A DNA stretch of 64,000 nt from assembly GCA_021229015.1 (NCBI GenBank), contig CM037787.1, positions 41,038,629-41,102,628 on the forward strand. Reading direction: 5' to 3'. This DNA comes from Solen grandis. Its lineage: Eukaryota > Mollusca > Bivalvia > Adapedonta > Solenidae. Under the pieces are notes generated by a model. It did no database searches. It was not told where the DNA came from and saw only the letters and a list, made by a program, of their open reading frames with translations. Shown here piece by piece: positions 11,538 to 22,552 of this stretch (positions are counted from its first letter, which is position 1; each line of letters starts with the position of its first letter). The position numbers and the translations under genes were made by a program.

Positions 11538-12051
11538 AACTCACCTGAGCACAACGTGCTCAAGGTGAGCTATTGTGATCAACTGGTGTCCGTCGTCGTG
11601 CGGCGTCAACAGTTTGCTTTAAACAACATCTCAGCTGGACAGAATTTGATTTAACTTGGCAGGGAAGATCCTTGGTTGAATCTTCACAAAAGTTACTAAA
11701 ATAAACTTGATCCATGTAAACTGTGGTTGCCGTGGCAATGGAAAAAAGGTCATCTCATTCAAACTTTCAAAATGTTTTAGTACAGATTAATGACTATTAT
11801 CTTGCCAAGGCTGACTTGGTATTGGACCACTATCTCCAATTATGGCCCTTGAAGTATAAAAATGTCATATTTAACTTTGTTTACATTCTAGCATCCACAT
11901 TTATAAAGCATTATTGATCAGATGTATACATAATGATAATAAACCAAGGATTATTATGCCTTGTATGAAATTATGGTCCATAATACTTATGGCTGCCTTT
12001 AGAGCAGTGGTACTCAGTGAGCGATATAGGGTCATCATGGCCCTCTTGTTT
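11538..12051 (+). mobile_element. Family E1, copy 3 (short)
   Basis: The head is ACTCACCTGAGCACAACGTG with GCTCAAGGTGAGC. The tail is CTCAGTGAGCGAT, then the hairpin GGGTCATCATGGCCC and CTCTTGTTT. The core is reduced to about one unit. Confidence 0.7.
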
Positions 12052-12394
12052 TTATGTCTTTTTTTACCGCTTCAGACAGGGTTGACCGTATTGTTTCTTA
12101 TTCCTGAAAAGTCTCTTTGTTCGCCCGTTTCGTGTTGATATCAGAGTCTACGTCAAAACTTCAATATGTGTCACAGCCTACTTACATATAATATTTACAC
12201 ATGTGTAGCATGTATCACCATGGACCTATACATGAGTAAGTTGATATCCGATATATATTACCGGTATGTGGATGTTTGACCTTGACCTTCAATATTACAT
12301 TTCCTCCGAAAATTTAAACATTGAAACACGAAACATTTTTTTTCAGAAGCTTACTTCATGTAATCCGTATTAAAAAAAAGTCATTTTTGATGAA

Positions 12395-12890
12395 CCAGAT
12401 TTTCAACGAAAATCCTGGTTATTAGAATGAGGTACGTCGCTAGGCGGGCGGGCGGTTACCAAACATTTCGTTTCCGTTGACTAACTCTTGTTAGAATAGG
12501 GATACAGTTTTCGCACTTGGTAGGTAGTTACTTAATGGAAAGAGAAAGGATGGGAATGATTTTCATGATGATAGTGTCACAGAGTGAGAAATATGTGCAG
12601 TCTGACCGGGCATCGAACCCGGGGCCTTTCGCTTACAGGGCGAATGCTCTACCGACTGAGCCTCCCGGTCGCTTACATATCTTTCTCTCCTATTGTGAGT
12701 AATCGGTACTGTGGCAATAGTGCCAAGGTCAAGTTCACTGTTGCTAAAAATAGATTTTTCGTTTCCGTCAGATAACTTCTCTTAGGAATGAGGTATGATG
12801 ATTAGATTCCTTATTTGAAGAGGAAGATTGGGGTTGATTTTCAGGACAGTAGGGTCAAGGTCAATGTTACTAAAATGGTTTTGCTAGCCT
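12395..12890 (+). repeat. Interspersed repeat with a tRNA-like SINE insert
   Basis: CGTTTCCGTTGACTAACTC and CGTTTCCGTCAGATAACTTC mark two related units of a repeat interrupted at about 12575-12690. The interrupting piece read on the minus strand has GGCTCAGTCGGTAGAGC and CCGGGTTCGATGCCCGG. These are D- and T-arm-like, but the acceptor ends do not pair, so it is a tRNA-derived SINE head and not a working tRNA gene. Confidence 0.55.
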
Positions 12891-12990
12891 GGTGCTACAC
12901 TTTAAAACATAGTTTCGCGTCATTTAACATGTTTCACCTAAGGCTTTAGCAGGGTAATTATGAAATATATCAGGGGAATGATACTGGATC

Positions 12991-13176
12991 TTATTCTGTT
13001 TCCACAGTATGTTTTAAATCATGGTTCATTTGTATTGAAATATTTGAATTCTTGGTTTTTCCGATTACATCAGACAAGTCTTTGTCCATCGTTTCCGGTA
13101 GAAAAAGTAGTCCCACTGCACAGGATATAGATATTGCTCCGCAAATGAAGAACATAATGCCGGGAACAAGAGTGTT
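12991..13176 (-). CDS. Terminal exon of an SLC22-type organic solute transporter
   Basis: After an acceptor (TTTGTTTCAG) the frame reads NTLVPGIMFFICGAISIS, a hydrophobic segment, then GLLFLPETMDKDLSDVI and a polar tail ending in TAA, 61 residues in all. The LPET followed by an acidic D/P-rich stretch is the hallmark C-terminus of SLC22 organic cation/anion transporters of the major facilitator superfamily. No upstream SLC22 exons were recognised to the right on the minus strand within the window. Nearby sequence is SINE-rich and has a gap at 14221-14320. It is either the last exon of a gene with very long introns, a gene disrupted by repeats, or an orphan relic. Confidence 0.55.
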   Translation of the reverse strand, partial: NTLVPGIMFFICGAISISCAVGLLFLPETMDKDLSDVIGKTKNSNISIQMNHDLKHTVETE

Positions 13177-13204
13177 CTGAAACAAATTGTGAAAGCTTTG
13201 CAAA

Positions 13205-13455
13205 GCGATACCGGTGACCAAGTGGTTTGAGCGTCCGATCCGTTTTGGGGAGGTCGTGGGTTCGATACATAACCGTGATATACTAAGTTGTAGAAATGAT
13301 ATTGGTTTAGCCCCCTTCCTCGGCGGTAGTTCCAGGAATGATTGGCCCGGTGTCAGGATAATGTTGTGCAGTGTTGCTGCACTTTATCTGTCTCAAGCAG
13401 ACGAAGTCCCCAAATAGGTTAAATGCTGTCGCTGAGACGTTACACCCAAAGAAAC
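13205..13455 (+). mobile_element. SINE, family 2
   Basis: It has GGTCGTGGGTTCGATACAT (B-box), GGCCCGGTGTCAGGATAATG and a GAGACGTTACACCCAAAG tail. It begins about 30 bp upstream (minus-strand sense) of the SLC22-like exon acceptor. Confidence 0.75.
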
Positions 13456-13711
13456 AAAATGTATTGCTCAATAGATGTCCCCACACATACACTCAATGCA
13501 ATCATGTAGCAGTTTTTATAACTCCGCTTTACAAAAGTGAATTAAGGCTACGTGATTACACATTTTCGCATTCCGCCTTGTCCCCTCCCGTCAAAAAGAT
13601 AAAATATATTTCTTTTTTGCAGTGCAGCGGGGGTATTTCATCACATATAGTGATTACCCAATTATAATTTGTCAAAAATAAACACATCCAATTAGTAAAT
13701 GGTTTGTACTG

Positions 13712-13862
13712 GTCCCGGTTGAGGGGCGAGTACTGCACATTATGGTACGGTGGGTTCGATCCCTGGCTAAGATTGATATAAGTATAGCTTCCTTAATTAG
13801 CACTAAGCATATTTGAAAAGTTCCGGAACTGGCATGTGGTAGCATTCCGGCGTGATACAACA
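13712..13862 (+). mobile_element. Partial SINE, family 2
   Basis: The B-box-like GGGTTCGATCCCTGG is followed by a family-2-like body (TTCCGGAACTGGCATG). It is truncated at the 3' end. Confidence 0.6.
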
Positions 13863-14171
13863 CAATATAAAGTCATAAAACAAGAGTATTTCCAGTTGAT
13901 TAAAGGTTAAAATTTTGCTCGGCATGGAAAGAGGCTTTGGAATGTTTTTCATCCAACGATTTGTATTTAAGTTATGGTAATGACGCTGAAACCCACCATC
14001 ACACTGAAGCCAAGCGGTAGTTACATTTGGTGCAGAGGTTTTTAGGTTTGGGTTTCGGCGGGGGCAACATTCCCTAACGGTGTTTCCAAGCAGTTCATTA
14101 TAGAAATTGTTGAGAATTGTTTGATATGAAATGACGGTTTCCAGTGGTCCAAATCAGAAACATCCTCGGTA

Positions 14172-14220
14172 CCCAGGCTATTTATATTCACATATCATAT
14201 GTGAATATGAATAGCCTGGG
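14172..14220. repeat. Near-perfect palindrome abutting an assembly gap
   Basis: 24-nt arms (14172-14195 and 14197-14220) with one mismatch and a single-base centre end exactly at the run of Ns. Confidence 0.9.
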
Positions 14221-14320
14221 NNNNNNNNNNNNNNNNNNNNNNNNNNNNNNNNNNNNNNNNNNNNNNNNNNNNNNNNNNNNNNNNNNNNNNNNNNNNNNNN
14301 NNNNNNNNNNNNNNNNNNNN
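14221..14320. other. Assembly gap (100 N)
   Basis: A run of exactly 100 Ns, the usual placeholder for a gap of unknown length. Confidence 0.99.
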
Positions 14321-14399
14321 AAAGAAGTCATATTTTTAATTCTTATACCATATTAACATAATTAATTCAAAGCATGAATTGATTATATAAGAACGCTAG

Positions 14400-14525
14400 G
14401 CTATTAAGTTTCTTAGTTCACGCCATTAGGCCGCCAGGTCGCTTAGTTCATGCCGCCATGTCGTCAGACAGCTAGGCCGCCTGGCCGCTAAGCTCACGCC
14501 GCCAGGCCGCCTGGCCACTTACTTC
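14400..14525. repeat. GC-rich degenerate GCCGCCAGGCCG repeat
   Basis: Variants of TTAGTTCACGCCGCCAGGCC are repeated about four to five times in otherwise AT-rich DNA. Confidence 0.6.
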
Positions 14526-14700
14526 ACAAACATTTGATACATCTCCTTCCTAACTAAAGTTATCAAACGGAATCGAACTGACGCACGCCTTATATAATAA
14601 TCAGAATTTTTCTTTGAAAAATCTGGTTAATGAAATACAAATAGAAGAAAGACAACTCTCGTAGTCTTATTAAATAATCTAAGAAAAGTTACATTCCTTG

Positions 14701-14722
14701 TTAAGAACCCCCCCCCCCCCCC
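14701..14722. repeat. Poly-C tract
   Basis: A homopolymer run of cytosines at the edge of a SINE fragment. Confidence 0.9.
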
Positions 14723-14744
14723 ACCTAACCAGCATAATTATAAG

Positions 14745-14910
14745 GTAGTGACCCGGGGTCAGGATAACGCGACTGAGTGTGGTATCATGCCACATGTCTA
14801 TGTTGTGATATCGCAGAGTTGCATCACTATAGCTGTCTCAAGTAGACTAAGGCCCCCATATGAATGAAATACCGTCGGTGGGACGTTAAACCCAACACAA
14901 ACAAAATAAT
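14745..14910 (+). mobile_element. 5'-truncated SINE, family 2
   Basis: It has GTGACCCGGGGTCAGGATAA, GTATCATGCCACATGTCTA and the tail GACGTTAAACCCAACACAAA. A TTAG microsatellite follows at about 14945-14972. Confidence 0.7.
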
Positions 14911-14974
14911 AGTACATAGTCTGATATGAAAAAAAATCGTTTGTTGTTAGTTAGTTAGTTAGTTAGTTACTTAG

Positions 14975-15860
14975 TTGAAAAGGAAATTTGATAAGATTAT
15001 ATCAATAATGAAGTTTAAATTTCACTGGGAAAATCAACAATAAACAATCTTTGCAATATGAGTTTCTGCATTCAAATTTCCAAATTTGAAAATATTAAGA
15101 TTTTCATGGGAAAAAAAGTTTCGAACTTTGGTCTTAAAAATAGTTTGATGTTACAAAGGCCCCTAGTATATCAGAAGCATGGAAATTGGAAAGCATATCG
15201 ACCCTGAGGTTCACTTTATACTTTCTCAAGGATTTTCTCTTAAGTCACTTAGTTATGATGTCGTTGGAAAGACGAAAAAACAATTCTTTTAACTATTTCT
15301 CTCGCTCTTGCATCGTGAAATTTGAGTCAATCTTAATCACATTTTCAGAATTGATAGAGTTAAAACCGAAGTGATGAATATTATAAGAAATGTTTGTTTT
15401 GTCACGTAATGAAGTCATGCACATTGAAGAAACTATTTTTAAAAAATCATGAAATCGCCAACTTGACTATAAAATATGTGCAAAAATATCGAATCCGTAA
15501 AATTTCATACAAATTTCAGGTGATTACGTCATCAGAAACGGCAGATATTCATCTTTCATGAATTATCTGTTTTAAAACAAAACTGTTCGCAATCACGATA
15601 GAATGGTTCTTTTGGAGGGGAGGGGGATTAATATAATTTCACCTGAACATGTCCTTGCATCAAAAATATTTTTCTTATGTCACGTGATCATGGCGTCATT
15701 AAAAATATAAAAAAAAAACATTTATTTCAAGTGTGTTCGCGCCCTGGCATCATGAATTTTGAGTCCATCCTAGCAACAGCTTAAGTCTTTGATATGAATG
15801 AAATAAAATTTATACATATATATATGTTTTTAAAAATATCGTATGGTTAATAAGATGTTA
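14975..15860. other. AT-rich intergenic or intronic sequence
   Basis: It contains loosely repeated phrases (for example GTGAAATTTGAGTC / GAATTTTGAGTC, and CACGTGATCATGGCGTCAT) typical of an old interspersed repeat. I see no gene. Confidence 0.4.
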
Positions 15861-15865
15861 TTTAC

Positions 15866-16012
15866 CAATCAATCTGACTAAAGTACACCTCCTCTTTGCA
15901 CCGAACATCGGCGAACCTGGACATAAACTGATGTGCCGGCCCGGTAGGGTCTGACATGCTCGTTTTTTCCCCATATGCGTCAATTTGCCAATCATCATTA
16001 CATCGCATGTAT
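15866..16012 (-). other. Exon-like open segment, unidentified
   Basis: On the minus strand a frame from an ATG at about 16012 reads through SMSDPTGPAHQFMSRFADV and CKEEVYFSQID to a possible donor (GTAAAT). Its base composition is more gene-like than its flanks. I do not recognise it and could not find a following exon, so it may be chance or part of a repeat. Confidence 0.2.
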
Positions 16013-16195
16013 AATTAGAAAATATTTTTAAATAACACATACATGCTTTAAAAGATAGTCAAGTTTTCGGGTACCTTTATTGTGGCAAATTTGTTAATCA
16101 GATAATCGATGCAAATGCTGGAATTATTGATATGTAGCATTACCAGAATTTCTAGCGATGTCAGACGATCCACAAACGGACGTAGCTAGGGCGAA

Positions 16196-16242
16196 ATTCC
16201 AAGTGTGTGTGTGTGTGTTTGGGGGGGGGGGGGGGGGGGGGG
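16196..16242 (+). repeat. (GT)n followed by a poly-G tract
   Basis: A GTGTGT run passes into about 20 consecutive Gs. Confidence 0.9.
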
Positions 16243-16929
16243 TCAAGGAGCGTACCCCAACTCCCTTGAAGACAAATATAGTATTAAGACGTATGACTTA
16301 TTTTATTGCACTTACTACACTGAATACATTTATACTTTAATTATAAAATCCAAACAGCGCTCCTTTCAACGAGAAGAATATCTTATCTTATTTCGCATTA
16401 AATCAGTCCGTTCAAAGATAATTTGGTAGAAATTAAAAGAAAAACTGGCTTATGTTGGTAGTCTTTCTTTTCTGACAAAAAAACTCGACAAGTACATAGT
16501 AAAATGTTATTTTTGTAAACTTTGACGAAATCGGTTAAATATAAGGTATGGTACCCCCGAAGCTTGCAATACCACGTGACACGTTCAGCATGAACGTTCA
16601 GCTGTTCAGGTTAGTGATTAGCAAATGAAAATAGAATATTTAAATATACAAATGAAATTCAAAAACGCAAATATAGGATTTATATTCAATATCGCCTGTG
16701 ATGGGGAACAATTGCATCGGTCGACAATGCGTCTGTGGATGGATATTGAGAGACAAATATCAAACTGATAAAAAAGTTCCGTATCTGGTCTCCAGCAAAT
16801 AAATAAGAGGGGCTAGGTCTTGATTTATTTATTTCAGTTTATTTTTTACATAAAAAGAATTATTGAAAAAGGGGAAATATTTATTAAAAGGCGGAAACGT
16901 TAAAAAAAATATAGGTCGCGCGATCAGAA

Positions 16930-17069
16930 ACGGAACTTTTTTTTGTTTTTTTGCCTCAATTGCCATCTGTGAACGAGCTGCTTTAATTGCACGTTCCTGG
17001 TAGATATTGTGTATGCCTTTCCAGAGCTCAAAGTTCGGCGGTGGAAGATCTTTTAAAATCCTTCGCATC
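16930..17069 (-). other. Exon-like open segment, unidentified
   Basis: After an acceptor-like CTCTCTCCAG the minus strand reads MRRILKDLPPPNFELWKGI, then YQERAIKAARSQMAIEAKK before running into a T-rich region. The amphipathic, Ala/Lys-rich stretch looks coding, but no partner exon or family was recognised. Confidence 0.2.
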
Positions 17070-18160
17070 CTGGAGAGAGATCAACCCGCCGTGGCTATGG
17101 ACACAGGCGTAGATAGAGGACAATCAGTGCGTTAGACTGAGACATATTCAAAACAAGGCAGTCTGGCAGGTTTCGAAGGCGTGCTCCCCGAGAAAATATT
17201 TCACTGGTACGCCTTATGAGTGACCTTGGGCACATTTTGATCGTGCTAAAGTTCCATAGAATGTCGGCATACACTTAAAGAGGTTTGTGTACACAAGAAA
17301 TCTTATATACGTGGGTTAGTCTTAAGCCCTGAAACGAAGTAACTGAACATGGACTGCGTTTACAGATCACCCACAGCAGTCAATGCAACAAGTACTGGTC
17401 CTGCTGCTGCTACTAATACTACAACGACAGCAACACTTAAGTATTGTAACCTAACTAAAGAAAACATGTATTCAAACATTGATTTTAGTTTATGATATGA
17501 GTCATTGTGACGTGCGAGGTAATTGTGAATTATTACATGATATATTTGAAATAATTATAATTGTACATGATCACGTGAACACATTTGATCTTAGCTGTAA
17601 GGATGTCATGCATGTGATGTCCCCAAATGGCTGAAATACTGTCGATTGGATATTAAATTAATTTAAGCCATGATACAAACAAACAAGTAAATACGTGCCT
17701 TTAATCTTTAAACCGACATGAATGGTTTATAAATTAAATACAATTCATTTTGTTAATCAAGGCAAACGCACATCACCTATCACAGAGTATAGGACCACCA
17801 TCACATGGGTTTCAATGTTTATCCACAACGGTCTCGTGCAGATTGAGGACTCCGGTAACCATAACGTTTTCCAATACCGGTCCTGCGTTCAGTTACCACG
17901 TTAGCTTTTGTATCCCTGTTTTATCGTACCATATAGAGTGTAAGCAGGGAACCAATTCCATAACGGTTACAATCACTACATGATTGCAGCCCGGGACTCA
18001 TACTCTACCTCAACGATGACGTACGAGGGAAGTCTTTTTTGTTTTAATTTTCAATAGATATTGATATGCATTTAAGTCATACATATATAGTAAATATGAA
18101 CTTGTTATCTTGTCTTTATCTCATACTTCGGATGCAAGTGCATATTGTAAGATGCAGGAT
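17070..18160. other. Intergenic sequence with SINE tails
   Basis: A fragment near 17600-17675 (CCCCAAATGGCTGAAATACT) matches the 3' part of SINE family 2. The rest shows no gene that I can support. Confidence 0.4.
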
Positions 18161-18161
18161 G

Positions 18162-18481
18162 TGCAGCCAACACGGCCCGGCCCGGAATCGAACCCGGTCC
18201 GCCGGCGTGATAACCCAATGCTCTAACCACTGAGCCAAAGAGTCGACTCCCTGACGCAGTTGTCAGAGATTGAACTTATACCCGTGACGACGCATCGTCA
18301 CATTACTTCCCCCTCCGAGAAGTCTCGACCCGAGACTTGGCCTGGGAAACACGTGGGTAAGACAACTCCGGTATGGCAGCTGACATTATCCCACCGCTGC
18401 CACCAAATGTAACAAACACGGCCCGGCCCGGAATCGAACCCGGTCCGCCGGCGTTATAACCCAATGTGACGCATCGTCACA
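18162..18481 (-). mobile_element. Miniature LTR retroelement (TRIM-like) with tRNA-like LTRs
   Basis: Two direct repeats (18162-18302, 141 bp; 18408-18481, 74 bp with an internal deletion) both begin TG and end CA and flank only about 105 bp. Read on the minus strand, the right repeat is followed after TT by TGGTGGCAGCGGTGGGAT. This is the complement of the 3' end of animal tRNA-Leu (ATCCCACCGCTGCCA plus CCA), a canonical primer-binding site. Just before the left repeat is a polypurine tract, GGAGGGGGAAG. Both repeats contain a tRNA-like block (GACCGGGTTCGATTCCGGG, a B-box). The longer one also has GGCTCAGTGGTTAGAGC (an A-box / D-arm). No protein is encoded, so mobilisation would be in trans. 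Confidence 0.7.
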
Positions 18482-19670
18482 ATGAATTTATGTGGTTTAG
18501 CACATCGAGACATAATACAACAGCTTTATGTATCATTTGGGTTCTATAAAACATGTTCTCGGTAACTTCCATTCGTGTTAACACAAGGAATCTGCTATGT
18601 AATCTCGGCTGACCATGTGCGTGTATTTTTCCTCTTATTGTTTTACTTTTTATCTTTGCAAATGTAATAATCCATCCTTGTATTGTTGTTGAATATATTT
18701 ATCCTCTATTTTTGTCCAAATCTAGTTTACTTGTCGTCAAACTAAGTGATTAATTTAAGGTTATGTTATTGTTTAACCTTGCTACCTCAGTTTCAGCAGC
18801 CATTTGTGTTTAAAGGGTTTTTTTAACCGTTTCTAGTGTAAACTTTAGTGAAGATTTAAAGATGTTTAAACCTGCATTGAGTTCAAGAAATATTATTAGG
18901 GTACGATAGGAGTTTAATTTATGTCTAAATAGTCATATCCTAATGTTTATTGTATTCCGCCATTGTTTTTATTTTAGAACTCTGAGTATTTTGTGGACGG
19001 TTGAGATTTTTAACGTCCATATTTTTAGGACGCCCGTCCAATATTTTGGTCACCGTCCCATATTTTGGTCACCCGTCCAATATTTTGGACGTTTCGTCCA
19101 TATTCTGGTCACACCACCCCAGCGGGTATATAAGGGGTAGGCGTCCCGATCTCGGGATCAGTCATCCGTGGAAATTATCCGGACACACACTTTGCATCAT
19201 GCAACTCGTAAGATTTTGTGGCATTTTAATATCACAAAATTCAAACTGACTGATCATTTGGCAGCCACTTAAAGTTATAAAACAACAAGATATTTCTTAA
19301 CTACCTTTTTAAATTTAAGTTGACCAACCTATATACACATATATGTTTAATGAGGTGCACATTTGTCAGCCGAGAAGTTAAAAGTATTTAAACTTCGCGC
19401 GTGTAACTCTACAGTAAAGCAGTTATATATTTAGAATTCGAATATAACATATGTTTTGATCATCCGACGCTACCATTTAAAACATAGATCAACACGAAAT
19501 AAAATAGTCATTACACCGAAACTGGAGTTGTGCTTCGTTACTCCCCGTCCAAGATAGATAGATAGAGAGGGAGAGAGTGAATTAAAGAGCGCTGAGCGGG
19601 AGCGTAACATTATTTTATAATAAATTCTATTCGTTAAATTACACAACTAATCAATTCATGTTCTGTTAAA
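18482..19670. other. Intergenic sequence, possible old LTR or promoter
   Basis: It contains repeated CGTCCAATATTTTGG-type blocks (about 19030-19105), a TATA box with initiator (separate entry), AAATAAAATAG near 19496 and a GATA/GAGA simple repeat near 19553-19578. There is no open frame of note. Confidence 0.4.
19127..19163 (+). promoter_or_regulatory. TATA box plus initiator-like site
   Basis: TATATAAGG at 19127-19135 is followed about 30 bp on by TCAGTC at 19158-19163, the canonical spacing for a TATA-driven start. No long frame follows. It could be the core promoter of a solo LTR, since phased CGTCCAATATTTTGG repeats lie just upstream. Confidence 0.4.
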
Positions 19671-19675
19671 TAATT

Positions 19676-22552
19676 AGGTTTTCGCATCGCAGTGCGAAAA
19701 CCTATTGTTCTTCTTCTGTTTTATTAGGTTTTCGCATCGCTTGCGAAAACCTATTGTTCTTCTTCTGTTTTATTTTTATTAGGTTTTCGCATCGCTTGCG
19801 AAAACCTATTGTTCTTCTTCTGTTTTATTTTTTTTTTTTTTTATTATTATTTTTCCGTCTCTTTTTTGTGAACGGCATATCAACAAGATAGGAAACAGTC
19901 ACAGTTCTGATTTTTTTACCAGTTTTGTCCTAGGATCTGAATTTGATCCTAACGTCGAGAAAATTTTCATTTTTGTCTTAATTTTGCCGCTAGGGGGCGT
20001 TTTGTAAAAGTGACTAAGGGCTAATAACTCTGTTATTTGAAGTCCGATTGAAATGCGGTTTTTTGCATTGCGTTCTTTTTCAGTTACTTAATAAAATATG
20101 ATAGTTTTCAAAAGTTGCGTATATATAACTTTCGTGCTACAGGAGGTTGAATGTTCGAATCTCGAAAAAACTGTGAAATGAGGGTAGGTCTGCGAAAAAT
20201 TTATCCACGTCTTTCAGGAATGAGATAGGAGAATTTTGTTTGTTGCATATGATTCGCAAGACATATACGCACAAAATATATAGTGTGGCGATTTTGAGAA
20301 ATGCATGGTTTGTCCACAGTATGCGGTCAAACTTTACCAATATTTTCGAAAAGTCAACATTTTCAAAGCATGACTTTTAATGTTATTTGCAGCTCCTGAC
20401 TTTATTTTTTATTCAATCTTCATCATTTTTTCACTGTTAATGCAGTTTTATAAAACAAATAAAATCATGGAAAAAATATCAGCCATAATATGCAACGGTC
20501 AAGGTCATATACCAATTATTATTATTTTTATCGGCATAAAATACCTCAAAATCTAAAAATATTTTATAGAATGTATATGAACAAAAGTTTTAGTCTGTGA
20601 AGAGATCTTTTCATTGGTGTTTAGATTTTGAAGATCGGACTTCATTTGATCAATTGACCACAGTCCAAAGTTTGATCCTCTTATCAAACAATTGTATATC
20701 CATACGTTTCCTCTTTTTCGCTGCTCCTGACTTTATTTTTTGTTCAATCTTCATCATTATTTCACTGTTTATGCATTTTTATAAAACAAATAAATTCATA
20801 GAAAAAAAACAAGCATAATATTCAAAGGTCAAGGTCATATACCAATTATTTTTATTTTTATCGGCATAAAATAGCTCCAAATCTAAAAATATTTTATAGA
20901 AAGTATATAAACAAAAGTTTTAGTTCTTTAAGAGCTCTTTCCAGTGATGTTTAGTTTTTGAAGATCGGACTTGATTTGGTCATATTACGGCAGTCCAAAA
21001 TTTGATCCTTTTTTGGAATAATTGTAAATCAGTTTTTATGCTTCAAATTGTGATATATAAGAAATAGAATGTTCGACTAGTGCGACTTGCGTACTTGATT
21101 GAACTATTTGCTGTATGCTAGGTACCTAATGGAAAAATTGTAATCAATTTTGTTTCTCATTTTGCCGCTAGGGGGCGCTTAGCTTGAAAGCACTCTTCTA
21201 CTTATAACTCAAAAAGTTAAAGCCTGATCCAAATGCGGTTTATTGCATTATGTTTTTTGTTGATAGCCTAATAAAATATGATAGTTTCTAGGTATGAGTG
21301 GCTGAAACTTTTTGAGCTAGCAACGGAAGGTTGAAAGTTCGAACCTCGCAAAAAACTGTGCAGATGAGGGTATGTGTACGAAAAACCTATCCGTTTTTGT
21401 TAGACATCAGATAGAAGAATTCTGTTTGCTGCAAATGATTTGCAAGACATATACGCACAAAATATATGGGTAGCGAATTTAATAAATGCATGGTTTGTCC
21501 TCTAGAAACGGTCAAACTTCACTAAATTTTAGGAAAAATTAAAATTTCGAAAAGATGTTTTTTGTCGCTCCTGACTTTATTTTTAGTTCATTCTTCATGA
21601 TATTTTCACAAGTTATGTATTGTTATGTTTTAAAGGGCCTCACAATTAAAAAGTCAAAATGAAATTTCAAAGGTCAAGGTCATATTACGATAATTGTGTT
21701 TTTATTCGGCTCCGAATAGCTCCAAAACAAAAAATATTTTATTGAAAGTATATAAACAAAAGTTTTAGTTCTTGAATAGCCCTTTCCAGTGATGTTTAGT
21801 TTTTGAAGATCGGACTTGATTTGGTCATATTACGGCAGTCCAAAGTTTGATCCTTTTTTGGAATAATTGTAAATCAGTTTTTATGCTTCAAATTGTGATA
21901 TATAAGGAATAGAATGTTCGACTAGTGCGACTTGTATGCTTCATTGAACCAATTGCTGCATTTCTAGGTACCTAATAGTAAAATTTTACTCAATTTTGTT
22001 TCTCATTTTGCTGCTAGGGGGCGCTTGGCTTGAAATCACCCTTTATTACTAAAATGATTAAAGTCTGATTTTTATGCAATTTTTTGCATTTGGTGACATC
22101 AATTTGAAACAACACTAAAATATTTATGCGATATTTCATGAAAATGATAGTAATTCAATGCAACATTAGTTCGTTATAATGTTAAGTGGCATATCGCATT
22201 GTCGCGTGTCATTTTATACTGTTGTGTGTCGTTTGCAATTGTTGTTTATCGAGTACAATTGTCGTATGTCATCCTCATAAAGCAACACACACATATAATG
22301 TTACAGTACCCGAAGTCTGTAAAAAAAGTTTTCAAGTTTGTGACTACATTACAGACAGGTAATACTTAGAAGTATTCTTCTTGGTAAAAAGTCTGCTTAA
22401 ACATTGCGACAAAAATGTTTGAAAGATCACTGTATTCAACAGTATTCAAAAAGCCATTGAACGAAGAAATATGTTTTTCGAAACATGTGACTCGTGAACT
22501 GAATGGAATTGCTTTTGCGAAAACCGATGATATCGCATTAGCGATTCTAGTT
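19676..22552 (+). mobile_element. Family E5 array, unit 1 (complete, triple head)
   Basis: Three head copies (19676, 19726, 19781), each a hairpin AGGTTTTCGCATCGC with GCGAAAACCT, are followed by a T-run. The tail at 22517-22552 has GCGAAAACC (inverted match to the head), the hairpin ATCGCATTAGCGAT and TCTAGTT. The interior has roughly 850-bp monomers marked by CCGCTAGGGGGCG, GTTCGAACC, GCTCCTGACTTTATTTTT, AGGTCAAGGTCA and GAAGATCGGACTTGAT. No real coding frame is present. Confidence 0.75.

Noticed and set aside
12602..12672. A tRNA gene on the minus strand (TGT anticodon loop)
   Set aside because: The D and T arms look right, but the acceptor ends do not pair and position 33 is C where T is nearly universal. 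It is better explained as a SINE head.
14144..14356. Open frame spanning the first gap
   Set aside because: It reads through Ns and has no support on either side. The frame at 31132-31386 across the second gap is rejected for the same reason.
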